Positions 22,072-32,985 are shown, counted from the stretch's first letter. The stretch is DNA of 64,000 bases from Siderastrea radians (GCA_964017195.1 OZ024892.1:19646889-19710888); one strand, 5' to 3'. Notes: generated by a model from the letters alone, not told the origin. Program-made: numbers and translations.

Positions 22072-22920
22072 CGCTAGCGGATTTGGACCCCCTTCGCGGA
22101 TTTGGACCCCCTATGTAATTGTAAAAACCCACGCTGTTATTCGCATATAAAGTACCGAAATAATTTCACTTTTCAATCTTGGCGAAGAAACGTTTCGTTT
22201 GGGTTTCAAAATACTGCAAACCTATTCATAATAGAGGTAGAGTCAGACTTTAGATCAAGTAAATTGACCGTTGGTTTTAGGCACATAGCCAGACCTCTAA
22301 ACGTTGCAGTTAAAGCATGCGCTGCGGTATTTCTTACAGAAGATACGATTTTAAAATCTTATTTTTTTTCTTTTACTCCCGTTGTTAATATTTATTCTAA
22401 CAAACTTAATTTGAGGTGAGGAAAAGGTGAGAAAAAAGCTAATTTTTAAAGTACGCTTGCTACTCCGCCCCTCCAATTACCGCGGCAAGTTGATGTCAAA
22501 TACCATTGTTTTCTTAGCGCGACTTTATAAATTCGCTTTAAGTCAGTTATGGTAGAAAATATTGTAAGATATCTTCATGAAAGTTTAGTTTTTAAAATTT
22601 ATCGATACAAACTAGCGTTGTAGGTTCTCTTTTACCCTAAGTATTAAGGATTATTTGAAAAGAAAAACTGATTCAGTATTTTTATTTTGCGTTTTTAACA
22701 GCTCCAAAAAACAATTTTACTCAATAGAACGCTTGTTTTCAAGGGGGTCCAAATCCGCGAGAGGGGGTCCATATCCGCTAGTGATAGCATACATTGAAGC
22801 AAGAGAAACATCTTAGTTTAGAACGTTTAGACAGTATAGTTTATATTAGCCAAGTTAGGACAAAATTTGGTGGTTGCACTGTCGTGCAACGAGATAGTCT
22901 AACAAACCGCTATGTAGTCC
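22072..22920. repeat. Spacer of the palindrome, containing a nested element
   Basis: Most of the spacer is a nested insertion bounded by GCGGATTTGGACCCCC ends. What remains (22072-22074 and 22781-22920) is the original loop of about 140 bp and has no gene. Confidence 0.7.
22077..22778. mobile_element. Nested MITE with doubled end motifs
   Basis: Both ends carry two direct copies of a GCGGATTTGGACCCCC-type motif, in inverted orientation to each other (22077-22112 and about 22742-22778). TA at 22075-22076 and 22779-22780 would fit a TA target duplication. The interior is AT-rich with one unsupported ORF. It interrupts only the spacer, so it entered after or during formation of the palindrome. 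Confidence 0.65.
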
Positions 22921-25900
22921 GAAACAATACAATGAATTATTTACGGTCCATTGGAATTCGCACCAGACACATACACACACTTGTTCCGCGCGCGTGTTGT
23001 CCAGTCAACTCACTGACTGGCGGACGCATCCTTTTTCGAACTTCTTTTCGTGACCCGAGCGACTTGGACAACACTTAAATGGGTTCTTTTTGCCTTGGAA
23101 TACAACTTTGACAGCTAGCTAAACAGCTAGCGCTGTGATTGGTCACATTTTGACAGCTACCTTGATCTGTCAAAGTGGACATTCGAAGCATTGAACTTTG
23201 GAGAATCAGGCTGCTTATTTTGCTCGTAATTAAGCCGGTAGAAATTAACCAAGCCTAAGGCTTAGTGAAATTTTAAATTTCCAATGAGACTGTCTTGAAA
23301 GGGAAAGTTTAATACGGCAGCTTGAATTCAATGCGATCAAAGAACTGCCGGTTCACTTCAGTATAAACATCTCCTGACTCAACGTGCTTTCGTGCACTGC
23401 TGTTGAAATCTCTGTGGCAAGTCAACTGTTTACAGGACACAGTTTAAAGAATAGGGCAGTAAAATGCTCCATGTGTCGGACTTCTCGTTTGAATGTTTTG
23501 GACTCGAACGAAGAATTTTTTCTGACAAAGGCCAACTTGAAATCGATAGAAACTGAAATGAATCCATCGGCGGGAACTATTTGCAAAGACAGAAAGAGTG
23601 TCAAGGACTGTTCTCTGCAACATGGAAGAAGTGGAGGCTTGGAAAACATACGTCAAATGAACTCATTGAACAGCTATTTAAATCACTGGTGACAATTGAA
23701 GAATGAATTTAAAGGACCGGACTTGTTAAGAAGAGTGTTTTGCGTACTGGACATGGCCCGAAATGTGTGGTAGGTTTACACGGGCAAACGGCGCCAAAAA
23801 CAGAGGTAAGCCTATTTTCCTTATGATAAGCGGGATTAGTCTGATTACCAGGTTAATGGATTGTAATGCTTGTAAACAATCCATTGCGTTGTCCGTTTTG
23901 ATACAGCTTGCTTGCCTTTCCATGTTCTGATTTTTCCCGCGCAAAACGAAATTTGGCGCCACTGACTCGGAGAATAGAGTGGTTGAAAAGTTATGACTTA
24001 AATTATGATGCATGAGTTCTCGATGTCTTAGCCGCTTAAAACAGATAGTTTAAAACGTTTTGTTAGTTTGTATAGTTTTATTTAAGAACGAAAAAAACTT
24101 TTCGCCATTTTTGACGAAATAAATTTGACTCGTTTGCAGTTCATTTGCTTCGACGAGTGCGTGTTTGAACAATAAACCCACGAAACAGAAGAATAAATAT
24201 TCGAGTGAAAATGAGTCGAACTTTCGAATGCTGAAGTAGTTATTTTCCTTTCCTGTATTGAAGGACTTGAAGAGCTCAGTTTCGTTTTTAGGTTGCCAAT
24301 TTAATCCCCCACTTTGCATCAATCGCGCTTTCTTATCCATGGCTTCTGAGATCACGCTCGTGTCGTCCTTCGCCGAAGAGAGAAAGAAAAGGAAAATACC
24401 ACCATTAAGTGTAAACAACTTACCGAAATAACACTAAACACGCGAGGAGACTTTGTCACTTTAAGAACCAACTTTCGTTGTTTTTATTTTACAACAAGCC
24501 TCATGAAGAGTTCTGTTTCTCGTGGTGGCGGCGGGTCAAGTCATTTTGGTTTTTCAATTCTCTTTTTGCCCACGGTCGGCAACTCGCGATTAATAACTAC
24601 ATTTACCGTCACTGGCGATTAATAATCGCGCAATGTACGATTATTAACTGTAGAATCTGTCAAACGTAGTTAATATTCGTGGGGTTTACGATTATTAACT
24701 GTAAGATGTACGAACGACAAGAGAGCTGACATTGGCTTCGAAACGTAAGACGAAAAACGGAACGCTGAATATTGTGCGTGGTTGAAAAGAACATCCATGA
24801 AACAGTTTCGCTCGGTGGAATATTTACGAAGAAAAATTTGAAAACGTAAGCTTTCTTTTCAGTTCCTGAAGCCTCACCAGATCAGTAGCGGCTGAGACTA
24901 ATCCTCGCCTGTTGTGTGACACTGCTATGAACTCCAGAGTTCCCGTCGACTACATGTACCTTTGGATTGGAGTTCATGCTATAAAACGTTTCTCTTGGAG
25001 ACAGTTTAACACTCTTCCACCAAACCAGCTTTTTGCAAACACAAAGCGAAACGTATTAAGCGAATATTCTCAATGAAATTTGCATATCACATCATTAGAC
25101 GGCATGTTCTCATATTTCAATTTCAACTCGCGGCGAAAGGAATACCGAAGGGCTATAAATAGAGTTCTTTTCCGTTGTGTTCTTTTCCGTTGTGGTTATG
25201 TGAACGGTCACTTAAAGAAGGAGAACGAAGCTATTATACAATTATTGCATTGCTAACCTGAAAATACTTTTCATAACCTGAAAATGCAACCACTGCAGCT
25301 ATATAAGCTTAAGTACAAGCGTAGTTAATAACCCTTGGACCTTTTTGTGGCTTTCGGTTTTTCCGCTCGTGAATGGAAATGTTTACGCTGGAAAATTATT
25401 TTATGTTTAATCAGAATATGTAAGGATTCAAAAGTGATTAATAAAACTCCTTTCCACTGCGAAATTTCCGACGCGTTTTCTTATTATAATGGTTTGTTTA
25501 CGTCGTGATCAATTTGTGAATTTCAGGCACGGCTTTCAGCTTTACGGCGTTTGAAATTATGGTTGCCAGATTGTTGGCATGAAAAGAAAAACAAACAAAG
25601 TCAAGTTGTTGAAATGTCCAAGCAAATAAATTTATCTTTTGTATAATGGTTATCTGATTTCCTTGTGTGTTTAGGCGGTTGAAGGAGTGCCGTTTCATGA
25701 GGGTTAATCATTTTTCTTTGTATCGCTCGCTTTGCATCGGATCGCGATGGTTTTGTTCGTGTGATTGTTCGCATTAAAAAAATGTCATATCGAAAAAAAT
25801 ATTCGAGTGAAAAATGAATTGAACTTTCGATTGATGAAATAGTTATTTTCATTTCCTTTATTGGAGATATTGAAGAGTTCAGTGTCGTTTGGAAATCACT

Positions 25901-26474
25901 CACTCTGCATGCATCTGTCACGCGCTGTTCTTATCCATGACTTCTTCGATCTTGCTCATGTCGTGCTTCGTCGAAGAGAGAAAGAAAAGGAAAATACCAT
26001 TTCTAAACGACTTACCGAAGTAAAACTAAATACGCGAGGAGACTTTGTCACTTCAAGAACCAACTTTCGTTGTTTTTATTTTACAACAAGCCCCGTGAAG
26101 AGTTCTGCTTGGGTTTGAATTTTCTTTCGCAATGGCGGCTGGTAAAGTCAAATTTGTTTTTCAATGGTCTTTTCGCCCAAGGTCAGCAACTTGCGATTAA
26201 TAACTACATTGACCGTCACTTGCGATTAATAATCGCGCAATGTACGATTATTAACTGTAGAATCTGTCAGACGTAGTTAATAATCGTGGGGTTTACGATT
26301 ATTAACTGTAAGATGCACGATTATTAATCGCAATTCACGCGTTTCGCGATTAATAACTACAAAGTACCTCTTTTCACGATTATTAGGGACAAAGAACGCA
26401 TTTGCCGATAAATAATCGTGAAAAATCGTACTGCAAAAATTAAAAAACACTGCAAAACTAGATAGACCCCTGTT
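22921..26474 (-). repeat. Right arm of the foldback element
   Basis: This arm mirrors 18521-22071. Changes seen by translation are limited to single residues in the mirrored ORFs at 24050-24418, 24478-24669 and 25498-25698. Confidence 0.85.
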
Positions 26475-26604
26475 ATGGGCAGTTCTTGTTTCCCTCTTGT
26501 ATACCAAGAGTGCTAAATATGGCTTTGTGCAGTGATTGACATAAATATTATTTTAGCTGTCTAATCAAAATACCACTGGTAGCCCTGCTAGCAATCATGT
26601 TTAC

Positions 26605-26826
26605 CTCTTTGCGAAGTTGAATTCATCATCACTTATGTCTGAGTCTGCATCACTTCCATCGCTGTCACTATTAGGACCTCCTGTATCTTCTCTTTGGTTA
26701 TCATGATCACCAGAAGAGGAAAAAGGATTTTCTGCAATACTGTTGAATTGGAAGCTCAATGGGCCATCCAGTAATGCAATTGGTTGAAACTCAAAGGAAC
26801 TTGTGGTGCCAGTTGTATCCACATCT
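26605..26826 (-). CDS. Large exon of the split minus-strand host gene
   Basis: The 222-nt exon has acceptor TTGTAG and donor GTAAAC. It reads DVDTTGTTSSFEFQPIALL, then a Ser/Asp-rich acidic segment (SDSDGSDADSDISDDEF), in phase with the exon at 32986-33106 upstream and 17854-17913 downstream. The acidic, low-complexity composition suggests a nuclear or regulatory protein, but no domain is recognised. The Merlin element sits in the upstream intron, starting at 26923, about 100 bp from this exon. Confidence 0.7.
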
Positions 26827-26967
26827 CTACAAGTAACACAGAACAGACAGTAATTACACAATAATGTTGAAGTGAACAATACTGGTAGACACCTTGTTTG
26901 GGTGACAGCTACAATCATGAGAGGAGTAACTGCAGAATACCTCACCACTTTCTAAATATATCTCTGA

Positions 26968-27645
26968 ACTGGATACGCGGATACGCGGATACGCAGTGAT
27001 GAAGTCATCTTCCTCTTCTTATTATATTTCTGATATGGATACGCGGATACGCGGATACGTAGTGAGGAAGTCTTGTGTCTTTTCTAAGTGTATTTCTGAA
27101 CTGGATACGCGGATACGGAGTGTAGAGGTCGTGTTTCTTATTGAAGTGTATCTCTGAAATGGATACGCGGATACGCAGTGACGAAGTCATCCTCCTCTTC
27201 TAATTATATTTCTGATATGGATACGCGGATACGCGGATACGTAGTGAGGAAGTCTTGTTTCTTTTCTAAGTGTATTTCTGAACTGGATACGCGGATACGC
27301 GGATACGCGGATACGCGGATACGCAGTGAGCAAGTCTTGTTTCTTTTCTAAGTGTATTTCTGAACTGGATATGCGGATACGCGGATACGCAGTGAGCAAG
27401 TCGTGTTTCTTCTCTAAGTGTATTTCTGAACTGGATACGCGGATACGCGGATACGCAGTAAGGAAGTCGTCTTTTTCTGAGTGTATCTCTGAACTGGATA
27501 TCCGGATACGCAGTGCGAAAAAAAACGTTTGTTTCTAAGTTTATCTCTGAGTGGATACACAGATACGAGGATACGCAGTGAGGACGTCGTGTTTTTTCTC
27601 TGAGCTATATACGCGGATACGCGGATACGCGGATACGTGGATACG
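26968..27645 (+). repeat. Left GGATACGC-based tandem array of the Merlin element
   Basis: About nine units of roughly 60-80 bp each hold a variable number of the octamer GGATACGC, followed by a spacer such as AGTGAGGAAGTCTTGTTTCT and TATTTCTGAACT. The octamer number varies from about two to five per unit, as expected for slippage. The array faces an inverted counterpart at 32189-32444. It may serve as transposase-binding sites or as a replication signal (inference). Confidence 0.85.
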
Positions 27646-27716
27646 TTGATAAGATGTCAACCCTTGTTTAGCCTAGTCGAGATGGTTGGAATATCTTTCA
27701 CCTTAGTCGTAACATA

Positions 27717-27890
27717 AACCGTAACATAAACCCTAACCCTAACCCGAACCCGAACCCTAACCCTAACCCTAACCCTAACCCGAACCCTAACCCTAACCCT
27801 AACCTAACCTAACCTAACCCTAACCTAACCTAATCCTAAACTAACCCTAACCTAACCTAACTCCCCTAACACTAACCCGAGTATCCGCCG
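27717..27890. repeat. Degenerate telomere-like (CCCTAA)n array inside the Merlin element
   Basis: Runs of CCCTAA with CCCGAA and CCTAA variants follow the GGATACGC array. The repeat is the TTAGGG-type motif of animal telomeres, reading C-rich on the plus strand. It lies well inside the transposon, not at a chromosome end. It may have been captured during repair or may function in the element. Confidence 0.85.
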
Positions 27891-28253
27891 AACCCTAAGC
27901 TTAACATAAACCTGACCCTAGCCACCTTACGACTAGTCTGATGATAAAACTTGTCTTATATAAAAGTTGATTATAACAATGCAATAATTTGATGTCAAAA
28001 CAAGCATCTTATTACAAAGATGTACAGTTTTATTGTTATCACATAGATAAGTAAAAATGCGAATAGGTAGTTCATGAAAGAAGTGAAATAAATAATACAA
28101 TCTGTGATCAATAATCATTTGTATGCGCAATCAGTGTCCAGTACTCATAAGTCCATAAATGCAATAATTGTTTACGTCTTTTGTTGAAGCATCGACTATT
28201 TATTCATTGCGTTCAAACATGTCTTCTGGAACGTAGCTATTTGCAATTAATTC

Positions 28254-30150
28254 TCACTTAATTGCAGTTGTGATACTGCAGTGTGCCGACAAATTGTATC
28301 TCTGTCGATACTCTGACTGTGAACATAGATCGCATGGCCAGTTGATTTTGTCTGGATTTTCCTTAACAAATGCAGTGACAAGATTAGGTGTACGTGGCAC
28401 TCTAATTCTATAAGTGTTCCCCATGCCAGCTATTTCCAATAATGAAATGGCTTCTTGGAATTCGGCATCCGCAATGCCCCCCATACTTCTGGTTGCACTT
28501 TGTTTGAAGGCATGGAATGTCAGCACAGGACCCGGAAAAAGGATGCATGCTGCCTTCACTGACGACATGCTTGGTTGCGGCTTTTCATCGTCAAGAGTTG
28601 GTACAATCAATTCTGACAGAAACTGTTTAAAAAGAATTAAAACACACCCGGATGAAATCTAAAATATAAGATATAAATACACACTCAGTGGCTGCCTTAA
28701 ATAAAAGATCAATAATCAACATACCTCGACAAATATCTCTTTTTATGATTCTGCCCACGTCACATATACACAATAAATTGTGTTAGTTAAAGTATATTTT
28801 TATATAATGACCTACACAACCGGATGAAATCTAAAATATAAGATATAAATACACACTCAGTGGCTGCCTTAAACAAAAGATCAATAATCGAGTAGTCCAG
28901 TACCTCTTGTGAACCTATAATTTCAGAGGCATTCTAAAACAATATTGCTCATTGTCTTCAGGGATAGGTGCATTGTTTGCGCCCTTATCTTATTGTTCTT
29001 ATGGCCAATCATGTGAGATGTTCAATGAGGTGCTGGTCGACTCCAATAATCAACATACCTCGACAAATATCTCTTTTTGTGATTCTGCCCGCGTCACATA
29101 TTTCTGTGCCTTCTCCACTGTTGTCTTTTCAATGTTGTTGGCAGGCGTGTTTGGTTCGTTACTGCTAAGTAGGTCTTGAGTAACAGAATCCAAGATGTGA
29201 ATGGCAACTGCAACACGTAAAATGATTTCTACTTTCTTTGTTTTCGGTGGTGGCAGTCCTTCTGTTATTGTGGTGTTAACCTCCGAAATAAACTCCTCGT
29301 TTATGAGATTTAGTGGTTCTAAGGCATCATCTGTCAAGGTGTAGGTTGATCTTCTGGAGTGGAGTCTAGCAATTTCGATAAAAATATCATCGCAGCTGGC
29401 AATTGGACATGTTTTTAGAATTTCCAAAGCGTCTATGGTTTGTTGTGGGGTTGGTCTTAAACATTTTGGAAATGTAATTAAAAATAAACCATGTCTCTGA
29501 TCTAGTGTGGTGATTAGTCGAGCTGCCAATGGAACTTGGGTTGATCCAAGGATACAGAAGGGAGTATTCTCTGGTATTTCTCTTGTATTTTCTGTTGCGT
29601 ATCGGTAAGATGTCTTTTCCCCGGAGAAAAGCTGACACATGATTTGGACATCTCCGGTAGCATTTTCTTCATCTGATCTCAAAAGTTTAAAGATAACATC
29701 GTATATTTCCGCAGATAATAAAAATGCTTTTTCGTTCTGTGAGATTGTCTTTACAAGTCCTGCGGATGTGCATTTGTTGAGAACGATGTTGTTCAGATCG
29801 ATTTCTCTACAAACAGCAGACATAGGGGATGCCGCACATTCCTTAAGTGCCTGTGATTTTCCCGTCGTTGGAGGTCCAACAAACATAGACAAAAGGTTGA
29901 GAGGCATTTCGTGAGATCCATAAATTACAGTAGTTTCCATTCCGGCAACGAAAGCTGTGGTTGCAATGAGACTTGTTCCAACATATCCCGCATTAGTGCT
30001 CAGTGAGTTTGCTTTTCTTTGTATGAACTCCCATACTTGAGGTTGAAATATGTGTTCGAAGGGATCTGGAAGGGCTATCAAACGTTTCTGTAGAAGTGCC
30101 CATGTACTATCCGGTTGTTTTCGAAGTTTTGTTAATCTTGAATTAGACAT
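28254..30150 (-). CDS. DUF3987-like P-loop ATPase, two exons
   Basis: Exon 1 is 30150-29059 and exon 2 is 28622-28254, with donor GTATGT and acceptor AAACAG. They join in frame to a 486-residue protein. Residues 92-99 form a Walker A motif (GPPTTGKS) after MPLNLLSMFV. Later motifs include LLSAEIYDV, LFSGEKTSYRYATE and ILGSTQVPLAARL, which I recognise from DUF3987 proteins. That family has primase/helicase-associated members in phages and plasmids. The C-terminal exon contains a winged-helix-like segment around EAISLLEIAGMG and ends in a Cys-bearing region. The gene is divergent from the transposase, with about 420 bp between starts, so a shared promoter is likely. A minus-strand AATAAA lies at 28199-28204. 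The role in transposition or replication is inference. Confidence 0.78.
28623..29058 (-). other. Intron of the DUF3987-like gene with internal duplications
   Basis: The 436-bp intron contains a near copy (28709-28766) of the end of exon 1 and its donor (29044-29101), and a second direct repeat (about 28648-28718 and 28820-28890). A decoy donor therefore lies inside the intron. Confidence 0.7.
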
Positions 30151-30571
30151 TTTCTACCGTTGTGCCTGTCAGGGCTTTTCCTCAGTAAGAAATGCATGCG
30201 TCTATATTACACGTGATTCAAACAATTGAAAATACTAACGTTCTTGGCACGCACAGATAAGCAAGGTTGACGAATAAAGTGCACGAATGATGCGCGTGAA
30301 TGAAGGCAAATGAATGATTATAAAGGGAGGACATCAATAGATGAAGTAATGAAGAGATAGATCCAGCTGTAGATCATACCAGAATAACTTTAGAAGCTAA
30401 CTTTATGCAAATGAAATCAGAACTCGCTGACTACAAACTGATAACGGTTAGCATGCTATTGATCGTATAATGTAGCGCATGAAGAATTTGTCCGACTTGC
30501 GCGAACAATTTTACCATCCGAACTTCCATGTATTAAAAACGATTATGATGTAATTGTGATTTGGCTTTAGT
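30151..30571. promoter_or_regulatory. Divergent promoter region of the Merlin element
   Basis: About 420 bp separate the two divergent coding starts. AT-rich segments are present, but no motif can be called with confidence. Its place between the only two genes of the element is the evidence. Confidence 0.4.
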
Positions 30572-31663
30572 GTGGATAGCGTAAAAGCAAAGATCCAAAG
30601 TGCGGAACTCAGTATTCTATTGCAAAAAAGGTATTTTTTAAAAATGTATAGAGTCAAGGGGACAAGAAAAATCGGCATTCAAGTGGGATGTTCATCTGGA
30701 GATTTAAAAGGAAAAGGTGTTCAGTGTTCGTACTCTAAGAGCAGTTCTAGAAAAGAGGACAGGGAAAGCCGTTTCACAACATTTGAGGACCTTTTGCGTA
30801 ATTATTTGTGAGATAAGGAGTACATGCTATCCTGGTTGAAAGAAGAGGGTTTGATTGCGTCGATGCGTCGATGCGGTGTTTGCCAATCCGAGATGAAATG
30901 GACGGAGTGCAATGACCAGTCTGATGGATTTGTATGTAGGAAGCAGATTGGCCTCAAACGGCACAGATGTCAAACCAGTATCAGGGAAGGTAGCTGGTTC
31001 GAAAATGCAAATTTGACAATTGAAGAAGTGCTAAAGTTTACCTATTGGTGGTGCCAAGATCTCTCTCAATGGCAAATAAAACAGCAGCTTGGTCTTGGAT
31101 CACATACAGCAGTAGACTGGGATATGTTCTGCCGAGAACTTTGTGAGGTAGCCTTGTTTAAAACAAGAGAAATGATCGGAGGACCCGGCAAGGTGGTGCA
31201 AATAGACGAAAGCAAAATTGGGAAACGAAAGTATCATCGTGGACATGTAGTAGAAGGGCAATGGGTCTTTGGGGGAATTGAAGAAGATTCAAGGAAATGC
31301 TTCATTGCAACCGTTGAGAATAGAACAGAGGAAACATTATTAGAACTAATAAAGGAATGGATTGCACCGGGCACGATAAAAGTGTCAGATTGCTGGAAAG
31401 CGTACAATAACTTAGAGAAACATGGCTATATCCATAAAACGGTAAACCACTCCAGAGAATTTGTTAACGAAGAGGGGTATGACACAAATAAAATTGAAGG
31501 TCACTGGCGACAACTGAAAGTGAAATTGCCCACCCATGGACGAAAAAAAGAACATTATTCATCCTACCTAGCTGAATTCAAGTGGCGTTACATTCATCGT
31601 GGCGAAGATTTGTGGAAAACATTCTTGTCAGACATTAAGAGAGTGTATAAATGTAACTAAAAA
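30572..31663 (+). CDS. Merlin (IS1595/ISXO2-like) transposase, one in-frame TGA near the N-terminus
   Basis: Codons 30572-30811 and 30824-31663 are in one frame, separated by a TGA after FTTFEDLLRNYL. The downstream ATG at 30824 alone gives 278 residues: a zinc ribbon (C17, C20, C38, C49), then a DDE core with D128 in VVQIDESKIG, D189 in KVSDCWKAY and E225 in NKIEGHWRQLK. These are the ISXO2-like motifs of Merlin transposases. The segment before the TGA matches the style of Merlin N-termini, so the stop looks like a mutation. The core domains still remain open. An AATAAA lies downstream at about 31741. The enzyme would cut at the element's GG-starting termini and leave 8-9 bp duplications. 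Confidence 0.88.
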
Positions 31664-31765
31664 AGGTATTAACTTAATATTTATTTTCGTGAAGTGTATC
31701 AAAATTCTGTTTTATGATGCAGGAATTTTTTTGAACGGGTAATAAAACGTGCAAAACAACTTGAT

Positions 31766-31876
31766 TAAACTTACTAAATTTTGGAATTATTGTTTTCCTG
31801 CTCTACGTTGTTTCGAGGTTTGAACTTACTAAATTTTGGAATTACTGTTTTCCTGCTCTACGTTGTTTCGAGGTTT
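31766..31876. repeat. Short tandem duplication downstream of the transposase
   Basis: A unit of about 57 bp beginning AACTTACTAAATTTTGGAAT occurs twice in a row with one or two changes. Confidence 0.75.
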
Positions 31877-32049
31877 TTTGTTGCCTTGGTCATTCTTTCT
31901 ATTACTTCACTGGTGAATTTCGCAAGACAAATGATGTTTTAAGTCAAGATCTCAAAAGGAATGAGCCAATGCGGCGATGCGCCTCGCTAGCAGTGCTTTT
32001 CGGTTTAATATAACGGGATAAATCGTGCAATCGACAGCCCAAAGGAATG

Positions 32050-32200
32050 TTACCTTTACGCTTTAAAAGTCAATTACCGCGTAGCCACTAGTTTTATGAA
32101 TATTGATCACCTCGTATCCAAGAATCTGCTAATGACGCCTTACGCTTTAAAAGTCAGTTCACCGCGTTGCCGCGAAGCCACTAGTTTGATGAATACTTTT
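32050..32200. repeat. Degenerate direct repeat before the right array
   Basis: The motif TTACGCTTTAAAAGTCA recurs about 90-100 bp apart, followed both times by a CCACTAGTTT motif. It leads into the GCGTATCC array. Confidence 0.55.
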
Positions 32201-32444
32201 CACCGGGTATCCGCATAGCCACTAGTTTACTGCGTAGCCACGTATCCGCGTATCCAGTTCCTAAAGGTCATATCCTCGTATCCGCGTATCCAGTTCTTAT
32301 CTTTGATATCCACGTATCAGCGTATCCAGTTCCTATCGGACATATCCTCGTATCCGCGTATCCAGTTCTTATCGGTGATATCCTCGTATCCAGTTCCTAT
32401 CGGACATATCCTCGTATCCGCGTATCCGCGTATCCGCGTATCCA
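32189..32444 (-). repeat. Right GCGTATCC-based array of the Merlin element
   Basis: Octamers GCGTATCC alternate with spacers such as AGTTCCTATCGGACATATCC. It is the inverse of the GGATACGC array at 26968-27645, so the two arrays form long subterminal inverted repeats of variable length. Confidence 0.85.
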
Positions 32445-32985
32445 GCCAATTTAAGGAATAGCTTCAAAGTGGCAGGGTATTCTGCAGTTAAGCCTCATGA
32501 GAATGGTGTAAAACTTTTCTTTACAGTCGGGAACAAAATCAGCAAGACACAATCACATAACACTTATTTTTGTGTATATAAATAAGGCTGCAGAAGCTTC
32601 CAGAATTTTCAGGAGGGGTGGAGATGGGTGGAGAATAGGCATATTATTATTCAATCCTCACTCTCATGCATTTGACTGTCAAATTTATGAATTTATAAGA
32701 AATACCTACTTGTAAGGGAAATGAATGACCTAAACTGCAAGGATTTGACTGAAAAGTTGGGCCCCAGGATGTATGTAGCACTAAAACAAAATTGTTCACA
32801 AATTAAAGTCATCTGTACATATTGATAGTATAATCAACATTTGTAAACATTATATTCAAAGTGATGCACAATACGAGCTTTTCCGGTCTGATGTCAGTCA
32901 CAGAGTTACAGTGCGCTAGATTATCTGTACTGCAACCACAACTTCAACTGTTTCATAAAACAGGGTTTTTTTCTTGGAAACTTAC

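Larger units (their letters stand above)
18521..26474. mobile_element. 8-kb foldback element, near-perfect palindrome
   Basis: The termini are AACAGGGGTC and its complement, with a 4-bp target duplication ATGG at 18517-18520 and 26475-26478. The left arm is 18521-22071 and the right arm 22921-26474, each about 3.55 kb, joined by an 849-bp spacer. Six pairs of mirrored reading frames differ at only three residues in total. A 19-base indel lies near the outer ends, between short direct repeats TTGCAGT. No transposase is encoded; the ORFs are small and unrecognised. Subterminal regions repeat ATTAATAATCG-like motifs. A foldback (FB-like) non-autonomous DNA element fits best. A recent inverted duplication or an assembly artefact is the alternative. 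Confidence 0.85.
26923..32494 (+). mobile_element. Merlin transposon carrying a DUF3987-like gene
   Basis: Termini are imperfect inverted repeats: the left begins GGAGTAACTGCAGAATACC and the right, read inward, begins GGCTTAACTGCAGAATACC. An 8-bp direct repeat TCATGAGA flanks them at 26915-26922 and 32495-32502, the length expected for Merlin. Inside, in order, are a GGATACGC array, a telomere-like array, a two-exon gene for a P-loop protein (minus strand), a divergent promoter region, a Merlin/ISXO2-like transposase (plus strand), and a facing GCGTATCC array. The element sits in an intron of the minus-strand host gene. Merlin elements are usually short and encode only the transposase, so this size and the passenger gene are unusual. 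Confidence 0.85.

Noticed and set aside
20572..24418. Mirrored ORFs in the palindrome (122, 102 and 95 codons) as genes
   Set aside because: They are duplicated only because the arms are, show no domain, and several overlap on both strands; conservation between arms is explained by the palindrome itself.
26968..27645. Regularly spaced repeats resembling a CRISPR array
   Set aside because: Units vary in length and contain variable numbers of an octamer, the spacers are similar to each other, the context is an animal transposon and no cas genes exist.
27717..27890. A true chromosome end or telomere
   Set aside because: Unique sequence and complete elements continue on both sides and the array is short and degenerate.
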